Shown one piece after another: positions 1-10,387 of a stretch of 64,000 nt of DNA. The notes beneath the pieces are model-generated. The model was not told the origin of the DNA. It did not search any database and saw only the letters and a list, made by a program, of their open reading frames with translations. Both the position numbers and the translations under genes were made by a program. The number at the start of each line of letters is the position of its first letter. The first letter of the stretch is position 1. This DNA is from Isoperla grammatica (lineage: Eukaryota > Arthropoda > Insecta > Plecoptera > Perlodidae), in the NCBI GenBank assembly GCA_945910005.1, contig OX246747.1, positions 8,891,966 to 8,955,965 of the forward strand, read 5' to 3'.

Positions 1-183
1 CACTTTTTGCAGTAGCACATTAAATTGTCTCCGGGTCATTCTTGTATATGTGAAGAATTGTTCAGGGTCAACTATCTTCATTTCCTGAAAAAGGGTGAAG
101 AAATGCCCTCTTTCGTACCGAGTATGGTTGATGGGCCGCACCCAGAAACATCTCCGTCTTGGCCGAATGTGGCTGCGACGCAT
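1..183 (-). CDS. HARBI1-like transposase, N-terminal part, cut by window edge
   Basis: The minus strand reads from an ATG at 183-181 without a stop to the window edge (61 codons). The order Arg-rich start, WVRPIN-like motif, then FFTYTRMTRRQF matches the region before the helix-turn-helix of Harbinger/PIF nucleases, where a conserved FRM-type motif precedes the DNA-binding part. The DDE catalytic core would lie outside the window to the left. This is the third HARBI1-type locus here and differs clearly in sequence from the other two. Family assignment is from motif order only; whether the copy is intact cannot be judged. Confidence 0.6.
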   Translation of the reverse strand, partial: MRRSHIRPRRRCFWVRPINHTRYERGHFFTLFQEMKIVDPEQFFTYTRMTRRQFNVLLQKV

Positions 184-456
184 TACTAGATAGTAACCTA
201 CAAAGAGCAAAGGTATAACACTATAGGTCTAGCAGCTAAAATGGGCCCTAGGCCTACTACAATATCAAAGATTCTGACACAAGCATAGGCGCTACCCTTT
301 ATTCTAGGCATGCTAGACTGCAAGCCATAGGCCTATACATGTCAACTTGATTAGGCATATAGCCTAGGCTAGCCTAGGACATATTTTAAGAAGCCAAAAT
401 AGAATGTAGGCTAGGCCTACTCATGGATCAGGTCTAAGTTTAGGAAGGGCCTAGGC
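184..456. other. non-coding stretch rich in AGGCCTA words
   Basis: I see no coding potential. The stretch is dense in AGGCCTA/TAGGCCTAC words, a low-order motif that recurs through the window (for example 14350-14710 and inside the gypsy LTRs). No other signal is visible. Confidence 0.4.
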
Positions 457-639
457 CTATTGGGTAAATAAAAACGTTGTTTTCCATTTACCAGCTAGCA
501 TTACGATCCACGCATTGAGAAGTACGAAATCCTCAACATCATAATCTTGCTCCGCATCAACATCCATTAATAAGCTATACAATAATACGTATAAGTGGGA
601 CATAAACAGGAGACCTGTCACCTCTTGAATCAAAGAAGG

Positions 640-1070
640 ATTGACCATGGCAATATCGCTTTCCCGACGAGCATAAAGCAAGTGTGCACATTGCAAAGAA
701 TGCTGCATGAAAAAGTGCAAGAACATTTCGTGAAGTCTTCATTAATAACATAACTTTTATTGTTGACAATGACACATGATGTTCAAATGTTGGAACTGTA
801 AGAATTTGTCTTTAACTTATCAATTTGGTAAACAACTATTTTTGATACTTTTGAGTACGCACTTCTGATATTTCTGTATGTAACTCATCAGTGTGTTTGG
901 TATTTATAAATGTTTGCAATGTATGCACAAAAATATAAATGCATGCTGTTTCCAAAGTGCGAACAAAATATGCAAGCCCCTCAACGGCTTCATGCAAATA
1001 ATATGTATGTGTAATGAGATCCTTCAGTTTTTGGATGACTCTCAATCCTAGTATTGGTATCATTACCTAA
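640..1070 (-). pseudogene. SWIM zinc-finger (ZSWIM/MULE-type) protein fragment
   Basis: Read on the minus strand, about 75 open codons (1063-836) are followed by in-frame stops, then by FFMQHSLQCAHLLYARRE near 726-660. This resembles the CxC...CxH core of SWIM zinc fingers as found in ZSWIM3-like and Mutator-derived proteins. The first CxC pair is in a different frame (KCSC lies one base off), so a single-base frameshift sits inside the finger. The region upstream also has stops. A decayed copy; the parent could be a domesticated ZSWIM gene or a MULE. Confidence 0.5.
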
Positions 1071-1260
1071 TGTGGACACCTGCTTCCTATATGCCATAAC
1101 CCACGTCTCTTTCATCGAATGCCAGTTGTTTCAAAGTTATTCCAAAAATGTTAAGGTGAAACGTTACGCAACTAATTCTACATTATCTAAATACTCTTTC
1201 TCGGAGAATGGAAATTAAGCGGACTGAAAAATTTTGAAAAGTTGATCCTTCACCATTTTA

Positions 1261-1440
1261 TTATAACCGTCGGCAATTCATTTCCTTGCGGGCTACAAAT
1301 AAGTGGGAACAAGGCAAGCCATGTTGCATGAAAAATGAACAAGAACATTTCGTAAAATTTTGACTTATTTTGTACTGTTTTTCTTGTGCATTAGTAATTT
1401 GAAGCAACATTGAATCAAAGTTATAAGTAGCTTTTTCCAA
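1261..1440 (-). pseudogene. second SWIM zinc-finger fragment
   Basis: About 58 open codons on the minus strand contain KCSCSFFMQHGLPCSHLFVA, a full CxC...CxH SWIM motif, and end RRL then stop at 1261. It is a diverged relative of the fragment at 640-1070; here the finger is in one frame. Directly upstream (higher coordinates) the frame runs into a 36-bp minisatellite that keeps it open artificially, so the true N-terminal side is lost. Confidence 0.5.
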
Positions 1441-1465
1441 TTTGTCTAGTTCAAAGGACAAGAAG

Positions 1466-1757
1466 AACTGTCGGATCACGCGACCGAAGCGACAAGTAGA
1501 ACACCTGTCGATCACGCGACGGAAGCGACAAGTAGAACACCTGTCGATCGCGCGACTGAAGCGCCAAGTAGAACACCTGTCGATCGCGCGACGGAAGCGA
1601 CAAGTAGAACACCTGTCGATCGCGCGACGGAAGCGACAAGTAGAACACCTGTCGATCGCGCGACGGAAGCGCCAAGTTGAACACCTGTCGATCGCGCGCC
1701 GGAAGCGACAAGTAGAACACCTGTCGATCACGCGCCGGAAGCGACAAGTAGAACACT
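1466..1757. repeat. 36-bp minisatellite, about 8 units
   Basis: A unit of 36 bp containing AAGTAGAACACCTGTCGATC is repeated head to tail with few substitutions. Because 36 is divisible by three, it holds open frames on both strands (12-residue repeats RQVEHLSIARRK on + and RFRRAIDRCSTC on -). Nothing suggests a protein product: there is no start context and no flanking exon. There are no unique spacers, so it is not CRISPR-like. Confidence 0.85.
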
Positions 1758-1789
1758 CCCACTTCAGACCTCGTCGCGAGCGGACGTGT

Positions 1790-2240
1790 TTCACGATCGC
1801 CCCGCTTCGTGTGTTATTTCCCGTGTTGTTTTCGTTGCGTGGCGGTGCGGGGCAGCTCAGTCGTTTGCTGAGTCTATCCGCCCCCTGCTACTGCACGGAA
1901 AACCGTCAGTAAGTTTCTCGTCGTGCATTTTGCAATATATATTGTTTTCAGTTGTCATTCACTTTTTTCTCCTCTTTCATTTGATGTCGTTAAATTTGAT
2001 GTTTTTGGGTGCTCGCAATGAGCAACCCAAGGCCTCAGGATTTTCTAAAATCCAAGGCGTTGTTGGGTCCGACAACGAAGGATGGGCGAGGCAAGCCCTC
2101 AAAAGTAACCCTGACCCGTAAAGGTCACACCGAGTCGACTGTGCTCCCTGTTCACAGGGGGCTTAAGGTCTCGACTACCATCGGCCCTGTAGTGGATGCC
2201 CTCAGTGCACTGGCGGCACCCAGTACTGACCCCAAAAACG
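1790..2240 (+). other. unassigned region with weak open frames
   Basis: Overlapping + frames of 111 and 82 codons occur at 1786-2121 and 2009-2257. Neither has recognisable motifs. The 3' end merges into sequence resembling the RCC1-like pseudogene at 51640-52130 (next entry). Probably repeat-derived, function unknown. Confidence 0.25.
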
Positions 2241-2513
2241 TTAGTGAGCTGGCCTAACCAGCCATTTCGTGTGGCGGGCACCATACAGTTCTTGTCTCGG
2301 GCACTCTGATAACTGGGCCGAATAACGATATGATATTTCAATAACGTTGATGATTTTGTGTAGGAGAGAGAGTGAATGACAGAGGCGGCGTTTTTCGAAG
2401 GTAAGCCAAGACATTTGGGCTCTGTATGGAGATAAGTGATCGTAATATTTTAGTTTGAATATAAATTTAAGGCATGCGTTTTGCACTTTCTGCAGTTTTT
2501 TTAGTCCCCCCAA
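2241..2513 (-). pseudogene. LINE ORF2 C-terminal fragment
   Basis: A 90-codon minus-strand frame includes LQKVQNACLKFIFKLKYYDH and LTFEKRRLCHSLSLLHKII, typical of the region after the reverse transcriptase in Jockey/CR1-type non-LTR retrotransposons (LQ-vQN-clRfi, then RR--Hsl-ll-kii). The fragment is 5'-truncated; its C-terminal end overlaps the RCC1 relic, so the last ~25 codons are probably read-through. Confidence 0.6.
2258..2325 (+). pseudogene. short RCC1-repeat relic
   Basis: The + strand stretch around TTTCGTGTGGCGGGCACCAT followed by TTCTTGTCTCGGGCAC and ATAACTGGGC matches, with small deletions, the block at 2015-2085 offset by about 49.75 kb (52015-52085) that encodes ISCGGYHSVLVS...LLITGRNND of an RCC1 repeat. 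It is only a fragment, cut at 2330 by LINE-like sequence. Confidence 0.45.
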
Positions 2514-2659
2514 CCACTCCTCCCCCCCGTCACCCCAAAACTCCTCAAGCGTGTAACATTCAAGTTATGAATGACTACAACATCGAAACGTACAGAATAA
2601 GTCTCGTGAGAAAATATTTGTTTTTTTGTAACGGTTTGATAAATAGTGGCCCGAAGGCG

Positions 2660-2730
2660 CGAACTAAGAGATCAATTATTAAGTAACATAGGCACTGATA
2701 ACCTTGTTGTTTTGTGCCTGACGTACAGTG
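2660..2730 (+). repeat. short dispersed block shared with 10345-10390
   Basis: The sequence ACATAGGCACTGATAACCTT followed by TGTTTTGTGCCT occurs here and at about 10355-10390, just after a LINE-derived C-terminal domain there. It is probably a conserved 3' untranslated tail of a LINE family. Boundaries are approximate. Confidence 0.5.
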
Positions 2731-2829
2731 TTTGCTCTTGGTTGAATCCCCATTGCTTCTAGCACCTTGACCCACCTCAAGCTACTGCATCATGGACCCC
2801 AAGAAGCTTCGTTTCAAACCCAACGAAAA

Positions 2830-4460
2830 CCGTTCTAGGTAAGCTTTGCCAGATTAGACTGTTGACGTACTTGGTTGGGGTTTTGGGTCTCACCATGAAC
2901 GCATTTGGCTAACAAATCCCTACTGAGGTCTCGAAAGATCGGTTTTATAATGCTTGTGGCAGTACACTGCATCATTTTCCTTAGCTTTTTTGAAGCCACA
3001 CCACGAATCAGGTTCATCCGGACAGAGACCATGCTGGGGCTCAGCATCAGTAGAGAGTTTGTGAAAGTATGTAGCCCACACAGCTTGGTGCATATCTTTC
3101 ACATTAGCGGTATTACGGCGAGTAGCCGATCCATAGTACGTTTGCAGCTGGTCAATATGTGTATCTGTGAGACGACCCTTGCCGCTCAAAAATTTTTTAT
3201 CGGAATGTTTCTTCCCTTTGAACGTGCCCAGGGACTGCCACCTTATCGTGGTGGGCAGGTTTGCGTGCTTTGTTGATCCCGAGAGCTATGCCGGCGGAAG
3301 CGTATGCTTCTGGTAGGGCCACCCAAGCCGGACTGGTCGAGGAGGAGAAGTCAGACGAAGTGCAGTCCACACCCCAATCCCCTTTCCCCCCCCACTGTCC
3401 CATTGAATATTTCTCCTCCCACTTGGCCCTGCCCTCCCTTGCTGGACTCCCGTATGACGACTCACGCGACGTACAATGGATCTGATTCGGATGTGGCTTT
3501 ATTCTTCATTATCATCTTTCTCATCTTCAGTATCACCCGCTCATCGTCTCGATTAGCCATCGTTGCATAAATATGAGACGTTAAGCCCCATTAATCAATC
3601 AATCATCAATCAATCTTCTTCCCTTTGAAATCTTTTTTCAGCTTACGTATGCGGCTTCCCATACGTTTCTGTACGTGGCCAACACACTCGAGTTTTTTTT
3701 TTATCACGATTTCATTTCCATATGGTTAATACTCGACCCTTTGCTATCCCCATCTCCCCAGTAGTTGTACTTTTTTATTGACAGTGCATCCCTGACAATA
3801 TTTGGACAGGCATTTCACATCGACAACTTTACCAGTATCAATGCTGGTTGCCGTTACTACACCGTTGACAGATACATGTCCACGCCTCTGCCAAGAACCA
3901 TCAAGGGCTACGGTTGTATCTTTCACCCCCTCATTAATGTTGATAATTTTGTTTGCTGCAGCTTTAATTGATTCCTCTGAAACGGTTCTTACAGCCTTTG
4001 ATAGAACATTAAAGAAGGCCGGGAACCGGGTTGGTGGTTTCGGTAGGTTTGCTAGCGCACTTAATTGCTCCGCAGCTGCAGAGGCCCTTAACCGATAGCT
4101 CGCATAGCGTACACGAACCGAACGTTTACTTCGTGAAAACCTGAGCTAGATTTGTCAGAAGTCTTGAAAGAAGACATCTTCTGACATTGTATAGTTATAT
4201 CACAATGGTACGTACCTTGCATTTAGAAATGTCCTCTTAAACAACCAAACAATCACCTTCGTGGCAAAACTTGCATGACAGATGCTCATTTACTGCCTTT
4301 GACAGCATTCTTAAGTCCATTAGACCACATGAGGACCAACTCGGTGACGTCGTATTACAATCACAAGATTTCAATCCAGCCGCCAATCGTGTATGTGCAA
4401 AACTCTCGTAAATAAGAGGCCCTCTGTTCGTACGCGTGACGTCCAAAACCCCCAAGGAAA
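2830..4460 (-). pseudogene. Mutator-like (MULE) transposase pseudogene, copy 1
   Basis: Minus-strand blocks, in order: 4455-4237 (cysteine-containing N-terminal part), about 4150-4097 (HEVNVRFVYAMRAIG), 4095-3744 (VALDGSWQRRGHVSVNGVV then ATSIDTGKVVDVKCLSKYC, the first catalytic Asp region of the invertebrate Mutator-like transposase domain), about 3690-3623 (HVQKRMGSRIRKLKKDFKG) and 3208-2920 (GKGRLTDTHIDQLQTYYG, then YFHKLSTDAEPQHGLCP). A frameshift sits near 4097 and the segment between the DGSW block and HVQKRMG is largely deleted. A SINE (3223-3615) splits the last two blocks. The element cannot encode an active enzyme. A second copy lies at 33606-34560. Confidence 0.75.
3223..3615 (+). 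mobile_element. SINE copy, long subtype, in MULE pseudogene
   Basis: The 5' part is the common head (GGGACTGC-ACCTTATCGTGG ... GGCGGAAGCGTATGCTTC ... GAAGTGCAGTCC) and the 3' part the long body (CTCCCACTTGGCCCTGCCC ... GGATCTGATTCGGATGTGG ... GAGACGTTAAGCCCC) ending in ATCA-rich repeats. It is flanked by 14-bp direct repeats TTCTTCCCTTTGAA at 3209-3222 and 3616-3629, a target duplication typical of LINE-mediated insertion. The host frame resumes after the insert. Confidence 0.9.
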
Positions 4461-4825
4461 ATAAATAAGCAGAACATCATAAAGTACATGTTGTTTGCCT
4501 GTGCATTTTAAAATAATATAATATAATAATTGTAATTTTTGCTTGTTTTAAATTTCAAGTTCAAGTGATACTTTTATCTTTCACTTAATACACTTTCAAA
4601 AACCCTGTTTTTATTTGTTTGATGCGTCATATGTGAACAACAAAATTTATTTTGTACACTATAGAAGATTTTGGAAAATACGTTATGCAATATGTAAGAG
4701 AAAGGGCCTGTTTAATGTATCCCTCCATCCCTATCCCTCCATATCTATATATTAAAGTGAAGTAGCGGCAACCTACAAGGTAGAATGTTATTCAAAATAG
4801 AATCAGCACGAATGTTGCATGTTAT
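4461..4825. other. AT-rich region, nothing recognised
   Basis: Low-complexity AT-rich DNA with short TAATA runs; no frame above background and no repeat I recognise. Confidence 0.3.
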
Positions 4826-5104
4826 CACAGGGACTGCTACCTTATCGTGGTGGGCAGGTGTGCGTGCTTTGTTGATCCCGAGAGCCTAGCCGGACTGGTC
4901 GAAGAGGAGAAGTCAGACGAAGTGCAGTCCACACCCCAATCCCCTTTCCTCCCCTTTCCCCTTTCCTCGCGCTCCCTCCTACTTGCTCCTTTCCTCCAAA
5001 CAGCTCCATATTTCATCTTCATATATCACCCACTTATTGTCTCGATTAGCCTCGTTGCAAAAATATGAGACGTTAAGCCCAAATATCAATCAATCAATCA
5101 ATCA
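4826..5104 (+). mobile_element. SINE copy, short subtype, internally deleted
   Basis: The head is present from ACAGGGACTGCTACC, but 38-40 bp containing GCTATGCCGGCGGAAGCGTA are missing between CCCGAGAGC and CTAGCCGGACTGG. The body is of the short subtype and ends in TCAATCAATCAATCAATAATT. I found no convincing target duplication. Confidence 0.8.
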
Positions 5105-5155
5105 ATAATTATTGGACAGCAGCCCAAAAAATTGTCTTGAACTTGTAACTAAAAC

Positions 5156-5412
5156 TTGATCCCGAGAGCTATGCCGGCGGAAGCGTATGCTTCTGGTAGG
5201 GCCACCCAAGCCGGACTGGTCGAAGAGGAGAAGTCAGACGAAGTGCAGTCCACACCCCAATCCCCTTTCCTCCACCTTCCCCTTTCCACCCCGCCCTCCT
5301 ATTGGCCTCTTTCCTCCAAACAGCCCCCTATTTCATCTTCATATATCACCCACTCATCGTCTCGATTAGCCTCGTTGCAACAATATGAGACGTTAAGCCT
5401 AAATAATCAATT
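5156..5412 (+). mobile_element. SINE copy, 5'-truncated, short subtype
   Basis: The copy starts inside the family consensus at TTGATCCCGAGAGC, so the first ~55 bp are absent, consistent with incomplete reverse transcription. It continues to ATATGAGACGTTAAGCC and a short TCAATT tail. It lies only ~50 bp after the previous copy in the same orientation. Confidence 0.8.
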
Positions 5413-5635
5413 AAAGCATGAAGAGAAATGTGTTATGGCCAACAATGTATTACCTATTTATACTACAAAATGTGATACAAGTAGGCCTACTAGGAAAACA
5501 CCAAATAGGAACTGCATTGATCGAATAGCAAAAACAAAGAATTTGCCATAAATAACAACTACAGTAGGCTTATAAGCATTTTTTAGAGAGCACACATTAT
5601 AAAAGTTGTGTTATCTGTTGGTAGATTTGTCTTAA

Positions 5636-6140
5636 CCCTTTCAGACCTGACTTTTTTATACATTATTTTTATTGAAAAAAAATACCATTGAAATGGGTGA
5701 TTTTTTCAAGGATTTTTAGATTTTTTTTTTTTTTTTTTTTAAATACGGTTTTTTGATTTCAATTTTGGAAATTTTGGACTCTTAATAAAGCAAAAATGTT
5801 GGCCAAATGACATATTTTTTCCAGAAGTATCTGAAACTAGATTTTTTCCCCTTTTTTTAAAGTTAATTTAAGTTGATTTTTGTTATTTGGTCTTCTATAT
5901 GAAAAATAAGCTAGAAAAATGGAATTTCCAAAAAAACCTTCGTTTGTCTCATTTTTGCACATTTATAATTCAAAAATGCTCTAAGAAAGGTCACAAATTA
6001 CATACTTGAAAAAAAAAATATATATTGTCTTTAAATTTTTTTCCTTTTAAAACCGGAGTCCCTTAAATCGAACGCCAGATTCATCAGCAATAAAATATAA
6101 AAGTTGATGTACATTACAATGGACACAGGGACTCAAAGGG
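5636..6140. mobile_element. piggyBac-type MITE, 505 bp
   Basis: The ends CCCTTTCAGACCTGA and, on the opposite strand, CCCTTTGAGTCCCTG form a short imperfect inverted repeat. Both ends abut TTAA (5632-5635 and 6141-6144), the target site duplicated by piggyBac transposases, whose termini often start CCC. The interior is AT-rich (poly-T runs near 5730) and non-coding, so it is a non-autonomous element. The assignment rests on target site plus terminal motif. Confidence 0.7.
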
Positions 6141-6419
6141 TTAAAAATAAAAGCCAATCAACAATCAGATACGCTAGGCCTACTATTTTTTTCGGATTGG
6201 CATCTTGACGATTTTGTATTGTACTGGTAAGGTAAGCCGGTTTTCATTGAAGCGTTGGCTCAATTTAATTTTGTGTTGCCTAATGAGCAGTGTAGCAAAC
6301 ATGATTTTAAGCTCTCGCACATTGAACAAGCAAATGTTGTTATCTTGGGTAGGCCTAAGGATAAATAATTTTTAGTTTCATGTAGGATACAAGCTTAGTA
6401 ATTCTAGCAACTTACTGAT

Positions 6420-6600
6420 TTTGCATACGTGTCTTTGTTAGCCAGAGCAGCTTCCATGTCTTCTACATTGTACATTGGAAGTGTTCGAGGCAGTTGAACT
6501 GTTTGCAACTGCTGAGAAGGCTGCTCTGCATGCTCTTGGAAATTTAAAATCTTCTGTATTTTGTTCTTTAGCAAACAGACTTCCCTCGTTAGATTTTGTT
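6420..6600 (-). CDS. DUF4806-like exon beside HARBI1 (partial gene)
   Basis: On the minus strand, an open stretch from about 6600 encodes NLTREVCLLKNKIQKILNFQ and MEAALANKDTYAKS, then meets a donor-like CA|GTAAGT near 6416. The LP...ME--LANKDTYAK pattern resembles the start of DUF4806, a domain common in TE-linked invertebrate proteins. The related copy at 48560-48746 differs by a 9-bp in-frame insertion, which suggests past selection on the frame. I did not find the remaining exons. Probably an accessory gene of the neighbouring HARBI1 element. Confidence 0.45.
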
Positions 6601-6774
6601 GATCATATATTATAGGGCATTGGAAAGTGACTGCTTCATGTTTACACTTATCACATTATTTTTGACTCTACAGCAAACTGTTTGTTTGATTTAAGAAGCA
6701 GATATGAGAAGACTGCACAAGAAAGTAATATGTCCGTACCAGTGAAAGAAGAATAGCCCTACCGAATTGCCTAG

Positions 6775-8960
6775 CGTGTAAGTTCAACGTGAATAAGGCG
6801 CTGTTGCAACCCGCGTGCATTTGCCAGGATTGGGTTTACATTTCTGATGACTTCAGCTTCAGCTTGCTCTCCACCAATTCCCATTCCGAAGTCTAGTTCC
6901 CCTTCAGCGTCATGGTCTTGCGCAGCTTGTGGAGGAACGCCGTACTCCACACACATATTGTGGAGTACCGTGGCAGCCATAATTATTTGAGATGCCTTCT
7001 CAGGACGGTAATGCAATACCCCATGCCTGAGAAGACATCTCCAGCGACTCTTTAATAATCCATTACAACGCTCTACGATACTCCGTGCCCGCATTTGGTG
7101 GCGGTTGTATTCCTCTTGGGCATCAGTTTTTGCAACTGCCAGTGGAGTAAAGAGCCACGGCTCTAAAGGATAACCACTATCACCTGTAATTCCACTTGTA
7201 TTAGTCTCTTATTTTTTAGATTAGATAAAATTAAACACTTAGGCTGCAAATGGGCCATAACTGCCTGGTGGCTACTAATGAAGGCCTATGTTATGATTTG
7301 AATACCGTAAACATTTAGGGGGAATCACTTATAAAGGTAGAAAGGCCCAATTTTGATAAGGTGTTAGATAAATTTTATGCAAAAAATAAAATTTACCAAG
7401 CAACCATGAACTAATATTATCCCTGTGGGCATGTTGGGGTGCAGCTTTCAGATTTGAAGAGCGCCAAATGAAGGCGTCATTTGTGCTCCCAGGGTAGTTG
7501 TGCGTTAACATTCAAAATCTTCATATCTGCATCACAAACCTTAAACCAATTACAAGTAGTTAACACGTATTGAGCGTGATATTTAATAGTAATGTTATAA
7601 GAATTACATCACTAAATTTAAGTTTTTACCAGTTGAACATTAATTGAGTGGTAATGTTTCCTGTTTACATATATATGCTCCGGGTACTGATCGTCATTGG
7701 CTGTGGATGCAACGATTGCTACATGCGTGCAATCAATTGCCCCAATTACTCCGGGAAAATGGTAGTCATGTTGAAATCTGCAAAATGTTCAAGTAATTGT
7801 AAATGGATTCCTTAAGGAATTGTTTTTCAGTTGAAAAAAGGGAATTGTATTATTTATTGCAAGTTTATTTCCTTGAATAGCCCTAATTAACATAAGCACA
7901 TTTAGAGTTACTTTCATGTTTGAACGAATTATTGAAAACCACATTTCATTAGGCTACACAAGTAGTAAGGAAACGTATCATACAAATAAATAATTGGTGT
8001 ACAGAATAACATTGTGTTTAAATAAATAATAAAATATTTCCCCTTGTGGAATGATTGGTGAATCTGTCGAGGATATGAACCCAGTTAAAAACATTGTTTG
8101 GTGTAATAATATAACTACATACACTCACATAAACACTTTATGCCACAGCTAGTTTAATAATTAATATAAATTATATAGGCCCATCTTGTCTTTTGATTAT
8201 TGATCTACGACATTTAAGTGAGTATAGTCCTACCTTGCTTTAATCGGTGCAGAATTATTTATTGGGAATAGCACCCATTGTTCGTATTGCTCATTAATAG
8301 CACTTGTTATTGCAGATACTGCGCGGCTAACAGTTGGTTGGGCAACCGCCAGATTGACATCTTGGCCAATGCCAGTTTGGTAGTCTCCGCTTGCTAAAAC
8401 CTAAATAGATGCATGTTAAGTTTGTTAAAATATAATATAACCCGCATGATTATAGTCAATTACGACTAATTACTCTTACATTGACACATCCCACGATTCC
8501 TTAACACCCATACAAATGTCTGCACGGAGTTAATACAGGGGTTGAAAGTACAATCACCCGGGTCTAGTGGGAAAAAAGTTTATTTTGACCCATGATTATG
8601 CAAACATTATTCAACAGTATTATTTATTTGGGTATTTTAATATTTTTCAAAAAGCTAACTGTGCATTACATCTACTTTTATCTAGTGGTTTCTTTAACGT
8701 ATGCTACATAAAATGTTTTAATTAATTGACGTACCGAAGTCCTAACATCAATGGCCGATCTACGTCGTTGTCGGGGCATAACACTTTGAAGAGTTTCAAT
8801 AAGATTGCCAGCCAATTGCTTAGGCATTCTGAAAAGTTTCTTGATTTTTGCAACACCCAGGCGTTGTTGGCGTCCCGTACAACTATTGTGTGTGTGCGTT
8901 TTGCTTATGTCGCTGTGTGCGCAGCGCCGCGAGTTTACCCGGTACCTTGTGGTACCGGAT
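6775..8960 (-). CDS. HARBI1-like DDE transposase, multi-exon, 5' part deleted
   Basis: Minus-strand exon blocks, in order: about 8860-8740 (KKLFRMPKQLAGNLIETLQ), about 8400-8233 (VLASGDYQTGIGQDVNLAVA, helix-turn-helix region), about 7790-7660 (FPGVIGAIDCTHVAIVAS, first catalytic Asp), 7545-7395 (VCDADMKILNV, then PGSTNDAFIWRSS) and about 7200-6775 (GITGDSGYPLEPWLF with the second Asp, then SIVERCNGLLKSRWRCLL with the Glu). The full DDE set is therefore present, with GT-AG-like boundaries between blocks and no stop that I noticed inside them. Compared with copy 2, about 300 bp upstream of KKLFRM are missing, removing the normal N-terminus. Probably inactive but recently so. Confidence 0.75.
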
Positions 8961-9245
8961 GTGGTGCTGCGTGAGGGAGGCGGTGCAGCTGCCGCAGTAG
9001 GGGCACTTATGCCGGACTGCCCGGCCGAGGACACCCGCCGTGACGAGGCCCACCACCTCGCACTCGTCGGACTGTAATTAAGACGAAGACAATTATTTAG
9101 ATGAGCGAGCGAAGTGAAGTGAATCTCTCAATACAACACGATCGGCACTAACAAGGTCGTCACCGGATACAAGTTTTGGAATTTTAACTTTAACCGCAAT
9201 TTGGTAAGAAAATATTCAGTTTCTATTTACAATAATAAAATAATA
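8862..9245. repeat. GC-rich 5' segment of HARBI1 element, duplicated at 56057-56440
   Basis: This block (GCGTCCCGTACAACTATTG, GTTTACCCGGTACCTTGTGG, GCACTTATGCCGGACTGC, then AATACAACACGATCGGCACT) recurs nearly identically at 56057-56440. In the second copy a 982-bp element sits at the CGTCCCGT site, so this copy is the empty site. It is the presumed 5' flank of the HARBI1 gene. Confidence 0.75.
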
Positions 9246-9267
9246 TATCATCAGGATGCAATGCCCG

Positions 9268-9570
9268 TCTCGGCCCGGGTTAGAATAGGCCCAGAGTGAC
9301 TCTGCTAGTCGTAAGAGGCGACGAAAGTATACCCCCCCTCCACCCCCTTATTGTCCCACCGCAGATTTCTCTTCCCACTTGGCCCTGCCCTTCCTTGTTG
9401 GACTCCCGTATGACGACCCACGCAACGTACAATGGATCTGTTTCGGATGTGGCTTTATTCTTCATCATCATCTTCTCATCTTCATTATCACCCGCTCATC
9501 GTCTCGATTAGCCATTGCTGCACAAATATGAGACGTTTAGCCCCATTTATCAATCATGAATCAATCAATC
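9268..9570 (+). mobile_element. SINE copy with alternative head
   Basis: This copy has a different 5' head (GGCCCGGGTTAGAATAGGCC, then GACTCTGCTAGTCGTAAGAGGCGAC) fused to the long-subtype body (CTCCCACTTGGCCCTGCCC ... GAGACGTTTAGCCCC) and ends in ATCAATCAATC. The same head occurs at 36210-36500, 39988-40265, 43370 and 55720. Confidence 0.8.
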
Positions 9571-9745
9571 AACCAAGTACAGGTCGCATTCCTGACTCTA
9601 GAACAACACACATGTATTTCATATAAGATGTTCCTCTGAATGTTATGTTGTTACCAACAGTTGAATGACTTGCAGTCAATTCAGCACAGTGTATTACATC
9701 ATTGATTCTAGCTTCAAATAATTCGTATTCATATCCGACACCCCC

Positions 9746-10325
9746 ATGAGTTACTTAGCTATCAAGAAAGAGTCCGTGCTCACGATAACATGCTTGCAAA
9801 TATTGGTGTCTGTGGGCCCGTCTTGCCGTCCGCCGCATGCAGGCATTGTGGGCAACGAGGTGGCCGACAAGTGCGCCAAAGGTGCCTGCACCAAGCGACC
9901 TACAGACTGTAAATTAGTCCTCACATCTGACCTAAAAGTCTTCCTACGGCACCGTTTAAAGAAAGAATTAAACGATAGTTAAAAAAATGTATCTTGTAAT
10001 AAACTAAGGGAGATTAAAGACACCATATCGCCTTGGTTTTCGTGTAGACGATCTTGCCGTCGCGAAGAAGTAGTCTTGACCCGTCTCCGCATCGGCCATA
10101 CATACCTTACCTAAGACGACTTAAGAAACAAACCTGCCCCAGTATGTGATGTATGTAATGTTGTCCTGACTGTAAAACACATTCTTATTTAATGTAACAA
10201 ATATGATAATGAAAGAAGAAAGTTTAAATTGAAACCCTCACTTAAATACAACTTATCAGACGAATCTAAAGTAATCGATAACATATTTCGTTTTCTGCAA
10301 GATAATCGTTTATTATCACTTATGT
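9746..10325 (+). pseudogene. LINE RNase H and C-terminal zinc knuckle fragment
   Basis: The + strand encodes AGIVGNEVADKCAKGACTK, the last RNase H motif of Jockey-clade LINEs, then after a stop near 9981 an open stretch with SCRREEVVLTRLRIGHTYLT and CDVCNVVLTVKHIL followed by a Cys, a degenerate CxxC-H-C knuckle typical of these ORF2 C-termini. Several stops interrupt it. One of only two LINE relics on the + strand. Confidence 0.6.
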
Positions 10326-10387
10326 AATCGAACATAATGATCAATATTAAAATAACATAGGCACTGATAACCTTTCTGTTTTGTGCC

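Noticed and set aside
1442..1912. Open frames of 156 (+), 177 (-) and 103 (-) codons as repeat proteins
   Set aside because: They are produced by the 36-bp minisatellite, which is a multiple of three and lacks stops in several frames; no exon context supports translation.
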